Shown here: piece after piece, positions 34,012-41,808 of the stretch
Position numbering within the stretch: the stretch's first letter is position 1
Layout: each line of letters opens with the position of its first letter
Source: Planctomycetota bacterium
GTDB taxonomy: Bacteria > Planctomycetota > PUPC01 > JACPCR01
Assembly: GCA_016179685.1 (NCBI GenBank)
Contig: JACPCR010000112.1
Span: forward strand, 1-60,313
Direction: 5' to 3'
Length of the DNA: 60,313 nt
Translations under genes and position numbers: made by a program
The notes under the pieces: model-generated
What the model saw: only the letters and a program-made list of their open reading frames with translations
The model's database searches: none
Told to the model about the DNA's origin: nothing

Positions 34012-34917
34012 ATGGGCATGCCACCGACTTCATCTCCCAGCGCCCTGCTTCCCGAGATTGCCCGGAAGTTCGGTCATCTCGAGCTGATCGCGAGACACGC
34101 CGTGGAAGGCCTGCTCCAGGGCCAGCACCGCAGCCCCCACAAGGGCTTCAGCATCGAGTTCGCCGAACACCGGCTCTATACGCCCGGCGACGACCTGCGC
34201 TACGTGGACTGGCTCGTCTATGCCCGCACGGACAACTTCTACATCATCCAGTATGAAGCGGAGACGAACTGCCAGATTTACGCCCTGGTGGACATGAGCG
34301 GCTCGATGGGTTTTGGAAGCGCCACGGTCAGCAAGCTGCTGTATGCCACCTACTGCGCGGCCGCCATTGCTTATCTGGTCGTCAAGCAGCGTGACAAGTT
34401 CGGACTGATGCTGTTCGACCAGGTCATTCACCAGCATCTCGAGCCGCGGAGCACTCCGGGCCACCTCTCTCAGGTGCTGCGAGCGCTCGATCGGCTTCAA
34501 CCAGGATCGCGGTCCGATTTTCCCGGTGTTTTCCAGCGCTTCGGGGCCGCCTTGCGCCATCGCTCCTTGATTCTTCTCTTTTCGGACCTTTTCCAGAGTC
34601 CCGAGGAGATCGGCCGCGGCCTGGCCACCCTGCGCTACAGCGGGCACGGCGTCGCGGTGTTTCAGATTCTCGACCATGCGGAGCTGGCCTTCCCCTACCG
34701 CGGCTTCACCTCCTTCGAGGGTCTCGAAGAGGAGTTGCCCGTGGAGGCTGACCCCGCGGCCGTCCGCGAAGACTACCTGCGCGAGATCAACGCACACCTC
34801 ACGGAAATCCGACGCCTCTGCGCCGCCCATGATATCGATTATGTCCTCGCCGACACCTCTCAGCCGTTCGACCGCGTGCTCCGCGGATATCTCGAATCCC
34901 GCGCCGCCTTCGGTTAG
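34012..34917 (+). CDS. DUF58 protein (MoxR-associated)
   Basis: The 301-residue protein has the DUF58 signature YTPGDDLRYVDWLVYART and a von Willebrand A-like MIDAS motif DMSGSMGFG. These proteins are the regular partners of MoxR ATPases and probably serve as its client or adaptor. FSDLFQSPEEIGRGLATLRY is in the C-terminal half. No transmembrane helix is evident. The ATG is at 34012, with a second one two codons later. The stop TAG coincides with the foot of a hairpin. The 178-bp spacer from moxR is occupied by a heptad repeat. Confidence 0.92.
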   Translation: MGMPPTSSPSALLPEIARKFGHLELIARHAVEGLLQGQHRSPHKGFSIEFAEHRLYTPGDDLRYVDWLVYARTDNFYIIQYEAETNCQIYALVDMSGSMGFGSATVSKLLYATYCAAAIAYLVVKQRDKFGLMLFDQVIHQHLEPRSTPGHLSQVLRALDRLQPGSRSDFPGVFQRFGAALRHRSLILLFSDLFQSPEEIGRGLATLRYSGHGVAVFQILDHAELAFPYRGFTSFEGLEEELPVEADPAAVREDYLREINAHLTEIRRLCAAHDIDYVLADTSQPFDRVLRGYLESRAAFG

Positions 34918-34962
34918 TGAACGGCGGGGGACGTGCCTGCGCACCTCCCCCGCCGTTCACTT
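34915..34962 (+). repeat. 22-4-22 hairpin at stop codon (family H)
   Basis: The arms 34915-34936 and 34941-34962 pair at 20 of 22 positions, with loop CTGC and apex ACGTGC-CTGC-GCACCT. The foot TAG is the DUF58 stop codon. Confidence 0.9.
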
Positions 34963-34979
34963 ATGGGAAAGCCCTCCCC

Positions 34980-35027
34980 TAGTACCGTGGAACGGAAGTG
35001 CGAGTGCACGTCCGTTCCACGGTACGA
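34980..35027 (+). repeat. 22-4-22 hairpin (family H), not at a stop
   Basis: The arms 34980-35001 and 35006-35027 pair at 20 of 22 positions, with loop GAGT. It starts TAGTACC and the apex is AAGTGC-GAGT-GCACGT. It follows the hairpin at 34915 after 17 bases. Confidence 0.9.
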
Positions 35028-35062
35028 GGCGTCTATAATGGTTATGGCTTTGCGCAGCAAAG

Positions 35063-35141
35063 CCTTCTAGCGAAGCGCCCGCCGCATCCTGATTTTGGCG
35101 TCGGCCATCAACACTTATCGGTTTGAGGCAGCGCTTCGCCA
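35063..35141 (-). repeat. Palindromic element R4, copy 2 (inverse of 11042-11124)
   Basis: TAGCGAAGCGC at the left and GCAGCGCTTCGC at the right end pair. The reverse strand reads GCGAAGCGCTGCCTCAAACC, as at 11044. It ends 3 bases before the BatA-like start codon. Confidence 0.6.
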
Positions 35142-35144
35142 ACT

Positions 35145-37355
35145 ATGTCCCTCTTCTTCCTCAGCTCCTCCCTGCTCGCTGGAATGGCCGCCCTTGCCAT
35201 TCCCCTGCTCCTGCACCTCAAGACCCGGACCCGGGCCCGGCGGCTGCCGTTCGCCGCCATGCGCTTCCTCGGTCCCGCACTGCGGCGGACCTCCCGGCGG
35301 CTGCGCCTCCAGCACCTCCTCCTGCTGCTGATCCGGATGCTGGTGCTCGCCCTGGTTGTGCTCGCCCTGGCCCGGCCCATCCTCCGGCCATCCCGGGCCG
35401 TAGTCGGCGAAGCCGAAGGCCCCACGGACCGCGTGCTCATCCTGGACGCCTCCCTGAGCATGAGCTACCGCGACGGGCCGCTCTCCCGATTCGACGCGGC
35501 CAGGAACAAGGCGGAGGAGATTCTCGAGGCCACGGCCGAGGGCGACCACACCGCCCTGGTCTTCTCGAGGTTGAAGCCCGAGGTGGCCGTCCCGATGACC
35601 TCCGAGGGAGACCGCATCCGCCAGGCTCTGCGAGAGGCCTTGCCCGGCATGGCCGCGACGTCCATTCCCGAGGCCGTTTCCCTTGCCCTCACCCTTCTTC
35701 GAGCATCTGAAGCCGCTCAGTGGGAAGTGTTCGTTCTCTCGGACGGCCAGAGGACGAGCTGGAGCGGGCGCGTGCCCGAGCTGGCCGGGCCGGACTTCCG
35801 CGGCCGCGTCAGCCTCTTTGCCGCCGACCTCGGCAAACTCGGGTCGAAGAACCTGGCCGTCATCGAAGGCGAATGGCCCCCGGAAGTCCGCCAGGGACCC
35901 GCCCGTGTGCCCCTTTCCGCCCGCGTGCGAAATGACACCGACTCGGAAGTTGCCGCGCTCGTTCGACTTTCCATCGACGGCAGGTATCAGGGTGAAAAAA
36001 GCGTCACGATCCCGCCCCGCGACGCCCGGTCCGTCTCCTTCGACTTCGCCTTCGAACAGCCCGGACTCCATGAGGGCTTTTTCGCCCTCGGGGGAGACCC
36101 CCTCGAAGGCGACGACCGCCGATGCTTCGCCGTCAGCGTCCACCAGGGTGTGCCCGTCCTCTGCGTGGACGGCGACCCCTCGGCCGTCGATTTCCGCAGC
36201 GAGACCTACTTCTTGTCCGCCGCGCTCGCGCCCGGCGGACAGGCGGACATCTCCTCTCCTTTCCGGCCCAAGGTCATTTCGTCCGAAGGGCTGGCGCGGG
36301 AAGAGCTCTCCGGCCACGCCGCCGTTTTTCTGGCGAATCTGCCCCAGCTCGAGGCCTATGCCATTTCCTCCCTTCAGAGCTTCGTGAACTCCGGCGGAGG
36401 CGTCCTTTTCTTCCCCGGCAACCGCGTGGACCGCGAAGCCTATAACCGCGTGCTCGCCGGCAGTCCGGGCGATGGCCTGCTCCCCTGCTACCTCGGCAAG
36501 CCTGCGGGGGACACGTCCGAGTCCGGCATCTTCAAGCAACTTGCGGAATTTGAGCTGCAGCACCCCATCTTTCAGAAATTCACCGACACGTCCTTCGGCG
36601 ACCTCTCCAGCTTCCGCTTTTCCTGCGCCCACACGCTTCGGTGCGAGGACTTCAAGGAGTCGCGGATTCTCGCACGCTTCGACGACGGGCTGCCCGCCCT
36701 GGTCGAGGGCGCCCGCGGCCTGGGAAAAGTCCTGGTCGCCGCATTCCCCGCTGACGCGGATTGGGGCCCCTGGCCGCTCAAGACCGCCTATCTCCCTTTC
36801 GTGCACGAACTGACCCGATACCTGGCGGGCCGAACCAATCTCGGCCGAAATTACCGCGTTGGAGAGGTCGTGCCGCTTTACCTCGACCTTGCCGACGCGG
36901 GCGCTTCCATCCGTGTCCTGAGCCCCAATGGTCAAGAGCAAAAATTGCGGGGAGTCCTGCGCGGAACGCTCGCCGCCGCTTCCTTCCCCGACACCCAGCT
37001 TCCCGGCGTCTACCGAGTCAACTTCGGCTCGAATGGCCACGAAAAAATTTCCTCGTTCACGGTCAACGTCGACCCGCGGGAATCCGACCTTTCGGCCGCC
37101 GAGGAATCCGAACTCCAGGGGGCGCTCGGAGGCGCTTCCCTCTGCCGGCTGCCGGAAAGCGGAAACTTGGCTTCATTTTTGCAAACCCGAAAACATGGCA
37201 CGCTTTTGTCGCTTCCGTTCCTTTACGCCGCCCTGGCTCTTTACCTCCTGGAATCATTCCTCGCTGGACGTTTTGCGCCTCAGCCAGAGTCGGTCCGAGA
37301 GGAAGAAAACAGCGTGAGCAAAGTCGCCAAGGTCTCCATGCGGCTGAAAACGTGA
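35145..37355 (+). CDS. BatA-domain von Willebrand factor A membrane protein
   Basis: The 736-residue protein has two N-terminal hydrophobic helices typical of the BatA domain (FLSSSLLAGMAALAIPLLLH, then LLLLLIRMLVLALVVLALAR), followed by a von Willebrand A domain with DxSxS motif ILDASLSMSYRDG and FVLSDGQRTSW. A long periplasmic region with immunoglobulin-like and glutamine-amidotransferase-like parts follows (VFLANLPQLEAYAISSLQSF then VNSGGGVLFFPGN), and a C-terminal helix (PFLYAALALYLLESFLAG). Bat-type proteins act with MoxR in envelope stress or aerotolerance. ATG 35145 is chosen; the first residues fit the domain exactly. Confidence 0.9.
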   Translation: MSLFFLSSSLLAGMAALAIPLLLHLKTRTRARRLPFAAMRFLGPALRRTSRRLRLQHLLLLLIRMLVLALVVLALARPILRPSRAVVGEAEGPTDRVLILDASLSMSYRDGPLSRFDAARNKAEEILEATAEGDHTALVFSRLKPEVAVPMTSEGDRIRQALREALPGMAATSIPEAVSLALTLLRASEAAQWEVFVLSDGQRTSWSGRVPELAGPDFRGRVSLFAADLGKLGSKNLAVIEGEWPPEVRQGPARVPLSARVRNDTDSEVAALVRLSIDGRYQGEKSVTIPPRDARSVSFDFAFEQPGLHEGFFALGGDPLEGDDRRCFAVSVHQGVPVLCVDGDPSAVDFRSETYFLSAALAPGGQADISSPFRPKVISSEGLAREELSGHAAVFLANLPQLEAYAISSLQSFVNSGGGVLFFPGNRVDREAYNRVLAGSPGDGLLPCYLGKPAGDTSESGIFKQLAEFELQHPIFQKFTDTSFGDLSSFRFSCAHTLRCEDFKESRILARFDDGLPALVEGARGLGKVLVAAFPADADWGPWPLKTAYLPFVHELTRYLAGRTNLGRNYRVGEVVPLYLDLADAGASIRVLSPNGQEQKLRGVLRGTLAAASFPDTQLPGVYRVNFGSNGHEKISSFTVNVDPRESDLSAAEESELQGALGGASLCRLPESGNLASFLQTRKHGTLLSLPFLYAALALYLLESFLAGRFAPQPESVREEENSVSKVAKVSMRLKT

Positions 37356-37525
37356 TGCACCCTTACAGCCCCATGTTCCCGCACCTCCACACGCCCATAC
37401 TCCCCTTCCGCTCGCTTCTTGCTGCCTCAGTCTTGAGTCCTCTTGTCCCCTGTCCCCTTCCGCCCGCTTCTCGCTTCCGCAGGCTGAAGGCTGATGACTG
37501 ACACACCTCAGGTCTTGGCTTCCAC
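37356..37525. other. Operon spacer with heptad-phased T/C-rich repeat
   Basis: Around 37430-37460 the sequence reads CAGTCTT, GAGTCCT, CTTGTCC, CCTGTCC, CCTTCC in roughly 7-bp steps. No gene was seen. Confidence 0.45.
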
Positions 37526-39883
37526 GTGAACACCTCCGACTACGAGCTGAGCCTTGGCAACCCTCCCTCGGGCACTCTCCTGTGCCTCGGTGCGCTGGCC
37601 CTCGCGGGAATGGCTGCGTTCAGCTTCTGGGCCTACCGCTCCAGGGGTCGGACTTTCTGGCTGCTGCCCGCTGGCCTGCGCTGCCTCGCCGCGGGCTGCC
37701 TCGGCGTCAGCATCGCCCAACCCAGCCTGAAGGCCACGCGTACCCTGGTCTCGACCAAGCGCGTGGCCGTGTTGCTGGACAGCTCCGAAAGCATGGGTCT
37801 GAAGGACCTGAAGGAGGGCCGGTCACGGCACGAGCAGGCCTTGCGGCTGTTGTTCGGCCCGGACGAGCGCCTCCTGGCTTCACTTTCCGACGGATCGGAG
37901 GTGGAGCTGTTCGAATTCGATGCCGAACCGCGCCGCCTTGCCGCGCGGAGCGCGGCCGAGGTGAGTCCACCGCAGGGGCCGGCCACGAGGGTGGCCGCGG
38001 CGCTCCGTCAGGTGTCCAGCGGCCGGGCAGCGGAGCCCCTCGCCGCCGTCGTGCTGCTCACCGACGGGCAGGACAACGGCGTCGATGACGTGGCGGCCGC
38101 GGCCCAGCTCGCCGGCGTGCCCGTCTTCCCCATCGGACTGGGCGACCAGCGCATGGAAGAGACCCGCGACATCGCCTTGGCCAACCTCCAGGTGGAAAAG
38201 ACAGCCCTCGTCGGAAGCACCGTGCTCGCCGAGATCACCGTCCGTTCCCGCGGCCTCTCCGGCGTCGCACCGGTCACCCTGGCCTGCGCAGGAAAGGAAA
38301 TCGCCACCGCCCTGGCTCATCTCCAGCCCGGAAGCCAGGAGACCGTCCGACTCCAGTTTGCGGCCTCGGAGGTCGGACAGTTCGCCTTCACTCTCGCCAC
38401 GCCTGCGCGGCCTGAAGAGTTGACCGCGGAAAACAACCGCTGCTCCTTCAGCCTGGAAGTGATCGACCGATCGATCCGAGTCGTCTACATCGAGGGGGCC
38501 ATGCGATGGGAATACAAGTTTCTTCGCCGCGCCCTTGAACAGGACCGCGACGTCAGGCTGGAAAGCTATCTGCGAACGGGTCCCGACCGCTTCTACTACC
38601 AGCCCAGCGGGAAGGCGGAGGCAGGGAGACCGGCTGTCGCGTCGTCCCCCGCGGGCACGCACGCGGGGACGCTTCCATCCCCTGGGAGCGCCGGCGTCCC
38701 GCCGGCCGGCGCGGGCACGCACGCGGGGACGCTGCCGCTGGAGGCTTCGTGCCTGACCGGTTTCGACCTCGTCATTTTCGGCGACATCGCGGCCAGGGAC
38801 TTCAGTCCGGACCAGCTCCAGGCCGTCGAAAGCTACGTCTCGGAGAAGGCCGGCGCCTTCCTCATGCTGGGGGGAAAATCGAGCTTCGCCGCCGGTGGAT
38901 ACGCCGGTACGCCCATCGAAAAACTCCTGCCCGTGCAGGTCAGCCCCTCCGGCGACCTCCAGGAGGAAGGCGACTTCCGGCCCGCCTTGACCCCTGAAGG
39001 ACAGAACCATCCCATCACCCGGCTGCTCCCGCAGCCGGAGGCCAACCAGGCGGTCTGGGCAGCGCTGCCGGCGCTGGGCGGGTCGAACCGGACGGGCCCC
39101 GCCAAGCCCGGGGCCACGGTGCTTCTGGTCCGGCGTTCGGCCCGTCGCGTGCAGACGCCGGACGTGATCCTGGCCGTTCAGCGTTATGGGAGGGGCAAGG
39201 CCGCGGCCCTGGCGGTGGACACGACCTGGCGCTGGAGCTTCGAATCAATCGGGCAGGGAAGCGAAGCCTCTGACTATCCCCAATTCTGGTCTCAGTTGAT
39301 TCGCTGGCTCATGCCGGACCGCGAGACGGACCCCAAGGTGACACGTCCCGTGCGCGTGGCCACCGACAAGCCCGAGTACCGGCAGGCCGAGATGGTGCAG
39401 GTCGAGGCCCGTGTGGTCAGCCCCGAGGGGGCATTCCTGGACACGGCCAGTCTGGACGCGACGCTGACGGGGCCGGACGGCGGCGCTGCACCCATCTCGT
39501 TCCAGAAGTCGTCCGAACCCGGGGCCTACGTCGCCACCCTCGCGCCCCGGCTGCGCGGACCCCACCAGATTTCGGTCCGCGCAGCCTCCGGCGGAAAAAA
39601 CCTCGGCAGCGACGCCTGCGGATTCCTCGTCGGCGAGGCTTCCCAGGAGCTGTTGAACACGGACCTGAACCGCGGTCTCCTTCTCGCCGTCGCCCAGGCC
39701 AGCGGCGGGCGCTATTTCTCGCCCGAGGACTGTTCCGCCGTCCCCGGGCTCATCCCGGATATCCGGACCGAAACCGTGAGAACCGAATATACCCGCCTGT
39801 GGAACAGCCCGCTCCTGCTTGCCGGGTTTGTCGCCCTGGCCACGGCGGATTGGCTTCTCCGGCGCTATACCGGAGGCAACTAA
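37526..39883 (+). CDS. Von Willebrand A / amidotransferase-like membrane protein, copy 1
   Basis: This 785-residue operon protein has two N-terminal helices (about 18-38 and 45-65), a von Willebrand A domain (AVLLDSSESMGLKDLKE; VVLLTDGQDNG), CARDB-like beta domains, a class I glutamine-amidotransferase-like domain without a catalytic cysteine (FDLVIFGDIAARDFSPDQLQ; LMLGGKSSFAAGGYAGTPIE) and a C-terminal helix. The start is GTG 37526; no ATG fits. Between residues about 371 and 406 repeat DNA has entered in frame (GTHAGTLP twice). It shares its layout with the protein at 46527. Confidence 0.85.
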   Translation: MNTSDYELSLGNPPSGTLLCLGALALAGMAAFSFWAYRSRGRTFWLLPAGLRCLAAGCLGVSIAQPSLKATRTLVSTKRVAVLLDSSESMGLKDLKEGRSRHEQALRLLFGPDERLLASLSDGSEVELFEFDAEPRRLAARSAAEVSPPQGPATRVAAALRQVSSGRAAEPLAAVVLLTDGQDNGVDDVAAAAQLAGVPVFPIGLGDQRMEETRDIALANLQVEKTALVGSTVLAEITVRSRGLSGVAPVTLACAGKEIATALAHLQPGSQETVRLQFAASEVGQFAFTLATPARPEELTAENNRCSFSLEVIDRSIRVVYIEGAMRWEYKFLRRALEQDRDVRLESYLRTGPDRFYYQPSGKAEAGRPAVASSPAGTHAGTLPSPGSAGVPPAGAGTHAGTLPLEASCLTGFDLVIFGDIAARDFSPDQLQAVESYVSEKAGAFLMLGGKSSFAAGGYAGTPIEKLLPVQVSPSGDLQEEGDFRPALTPEGQNHPITRLLPQPEANQAVWAALPALGGSNRTGPAKPGATVLLVRRSARRVQTPDVILAVQRYGRGKAAALAVDTTWRWSFESIGQGSEASDYPQFWSQLIRWLMPDRETDPKVTRPVRVATDKPEYRQAEMVQVEARVVSPEGAFLDTASLDATLTGPDGGAAPISFQKSSEPGAYVATLAPRLRGPHQISVRAASGGKNLGSDACGFLVGEASQELLNTDLNRGLLLAVAQASGGRYFSPEDCSAVPGLIPDIRTETVRTEYTRLWNSPLLLAGFVALATADWLLRRYTGGN
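38640..38745 (+). repeat. In-frame GC-rich repeat insertion
   Basis: GCGGGCACGCACGCGGGGAC occurs twice (38650 and 38710), separated by a GGAGCGCCGGCGTCCCGCCG palindrome-like segment. The translation is low-complexity, AGTHAGTLPSPGSAGVPPAG, unlike the flanking protein, and is absent from the paralogue at 46527. Confidence 0.75.
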
Positions 39884-39927
39884 AAAATGACTGGTGAAGG
39901 CTTTAGAGTCTTAGGGTGTCACTTCTC

Positions 39928-40165
39928 CCCTGAAATCCGCTGCGCCCTTCGGGCTGAGCGGTTTTCAGAGCCAGATTGGCCAGGCTGCGCCAGCCCAACC
40001 CGGTCGGCTCAGCAGAGGTTTTTGACTCAATTTTCGAACTTCTGAGTTCATCCCGGAACATCTCCATTGAGCGCACGTCGGGACCGGGATCGAAAGAATT
40101 CATACCCATTGAAGGGCAACCCAAACTTAAAAACTTTTTTCAAGTTTGACGCCCCAAGCGTCTAA
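39928..40165 (+). repeat. Dispersed element R1, copy 2
   Basis: CTGAAATCCGC (39930-39940) pairs with GCGGTTTTCAG (39957-39967). GAGCCAGATTGGCCAGGCTG and later AACTTAAAAAC...GACGCCCC match the landmarks of 2466-2612. The copy has an extra 90 bp in the middle. It fills most of the 294-bp spacer. Confidence 0.55.
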
Positions 40166-40177
40166 AGGAGACCTACC

Positions 40178-41689
40178 ATGAATGCAAAGCATGAACATCG
40201 ACTGCTGGATTCCCTCTTCCTGGGCTCGCTCCTCCTTATCGCCTGCGGCGTCACGGCGACCGCGGAGGAGGGCGGGGCGCGGGGTCAGTGCGGTCCCCCG
40301 CCGCCCGCCAAGCCTCAGCGGCAGTCCGGCGGCGAGAGCGCCAAGCCGCCGAGCAATTCGATTTCGAAGCTGCCGTGCGCGCCCACTCGACGGACCGAAA
40401 AGAAGATGCCGCCGGCCCCGCCCACGCTGGTGGCGAAGCTCAGCTACGGGGAAAACCAGGACTGGACCACGGACCGCAATGACATCTTCAATCTCCTGAA
40501 GATGCTCGGCGAGCAGTACCAGACCCCGTTCAGGGCCGTCGTCGTCGAGTTCGGCAGCTACACCTTCAATCCCCAGGAGACGCCCATCGCCTACATGAGC
40601 GGGCACAACCCGTTCAAGCTCGAGACCGACCAACGCCGCGAGCTGCGCACCTTTCTCGAGGCCGGCGGGACGCTCATCATCGACTCCTGCTGCGGAAGCG
40701 AAAAGTTCGGGTCCGCCGCCAAGGAGGAGATGAAAAAGATGTTTCCGGACCGGCACTTCAAGCGCCTGCCCCTCGATCACCCCGTCTTCTCATCCCACTA
40801 CGAGGTCAAACAGGTCTCGTACACCCCGCAGGTGAAGGATAATGTGACCTCCGAGCCCTGCCTGGAAGGCGTGGACTTCGGCTGCCGGACCGCAGTCTTC
40901 TTCAGCCGCTACGACCTCTCCTGCGGCTGGGACAACCACACCCATCCCCACTGCCGGGGCGTCGTGGAAGCCGACGCCATCAAGCTCGGCTTCAACATGC
41001 TCAGCTATGCCCTGGTGAACCGCAGGCAGGGGGACGCGCTTGCGGACACGCGGGGCTACACGGACGCGGCCGAGCCGACCCGCAGCAAGGTGGTTCTTGC
41101 CCAAGTCCGATACCGCGGCGAATGGAATCGGCACGCCGCCGCCACCGCCAACCTGCTGGCCGACCTGGACAAGAATTTTCCCGCGGAGGTGCAGTACGGC
41201 CGGACCGACCTGGAGCTGTCGGACCCGAAAATCTTCTCGCATCCCGCGATCTACCTGTCCGGCCAGGATGACTTCAGCCTGACCGAAGAGGAGGTGGTCC
41301 AACTGCGCAAGTACTTGGACGCAGGAGGAACTCTTCTGGCCGAAAGCTGCTGCGGGCGTCAGGAATTCGATCAGGCCTTCCGGCGCGAGATCGCTCGCGT
41401 CATGCCCTCCGGAAAGCTGGCTTCCCTGCCCATCGAGCACCCGGTCTACAAGATCGCGCACGACCTGACCGCCCTGCGCCTCCCCGAGCCCCTGAAGAGC
41501 CGACATCCAGGCCTGTCAGTCCCTCTGCTCGAAGGCATCGAAGGCAAGGGCGCAACCGCCGTCTTCTACAGCCGCTATGGGTTGAGCTGCGGCTGGGCCG
41601 AAGAGGAATGCCGTTACTGCCTGGGCTATGACGCCAAGGCCGCCGTCCCCATCGGAGTCAACGTCCTCGGCTACGCCCTGAGCCATTAG
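40178..41689 (+). CDS. Exported protein with two tandem DUF4159 domains
   Basis: The 503-residue protein has two repeats of DUF4159, a class I amidotransferase-like fold common beside MoxR operons in planctomycetes and acidobacteria. Repeat one (about 85-270) has VAKLSYGENQDWTTDRNDIF, ELRTFLEAGGTLIIDSCCGS and PLDHPVFSSHYEV; repeat two (about 305-500) has VVLAQVRYRGEWNRHAAATA, QLRKYLDAGGTLLAESCCGR and PIEHPVYKI. Each has the SCCG pair and a following DLSCGWxx step. An N-terminal signal peptide (LLDSLFLGSLLLIACGVTAT) predicts export. AAAGGAG before the ATG is a strong ribosome binding site. The stop TAG begins an R2 repeat. Confidence 0.9.
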   Translation: MNAKHEHRLLDSLFLGSLLLIACGVTATAEEGGARGQCGPPPPAKPQRQSGGESAKPPSNSISKLPCAPTRRTEKKMPPAPPTLVAKLSYGENQDWTTDRNDIFNLLKMLGEQYQTPFRAVVVEFGSYTFNPQETPIAYMSGHNPFKLETDQRRELRTFLEAGGTLIIDSCCGSEKFGSAAKEEMKKMFPDRHFKRLPLDHPVFSSHYEVKQVSYTPQVKDNVTSEPCLEGVDFGCRTAVFFSRYDLSCGWDNHTHPHCRGVVEADAIKLGFNMLSYALVNRRQGDALADTRGYTDAAEPTRSKVVLAQVRYRGEWNRHAAATANLLADLDKNFPAEVQYGRTDLELSDPKIFSHPAIYLSGQDDFSLTEEEVVQLRKYLDAGGTLLAESCCGRQEFDQAFRREIARVMPSGKLASLPIEHPVYKIAHDLTALRLPEPLKSRHPGLSVPLLEGIEGKGATAVFYSRYGLSCGWAEEECRYCLGYDAKAAVPIGVNVLGYALSH

Positions 41690-41805
41690 CCCGCATTTCA
41701 CACACGCTATGTTCGAAATGCGCCCTGCGGGCTTCGACTCGAACGACTTGCGTCGTTCTCGCTCATTCACCCATGACCCATGACCCATGACTCACGACTG
41801 ATCCT
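41687..41805 (+). repeat. Element R2 copy 2 plus ATGACCC heptamers
   Basis: Starting at the stop TAG: TAGCCCGCATTTC, later TTCGAAATGCGCCCTGCGGG, CTCGAACGACTTGCG (to 41765). This is followed by ACCCATG three times, then ACTCACG (41769-41799), in 7-bp steps up to the next gene. Confidence 0.75.
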
Positions 41806-41808
41806 CCC

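Noticed and set aside
35115..37040. Open frame of 641 codons on the minus strand
   Set aside because: It is antisense to the BatA-domain gene, which has recognisable helices and a MIDAS motif.
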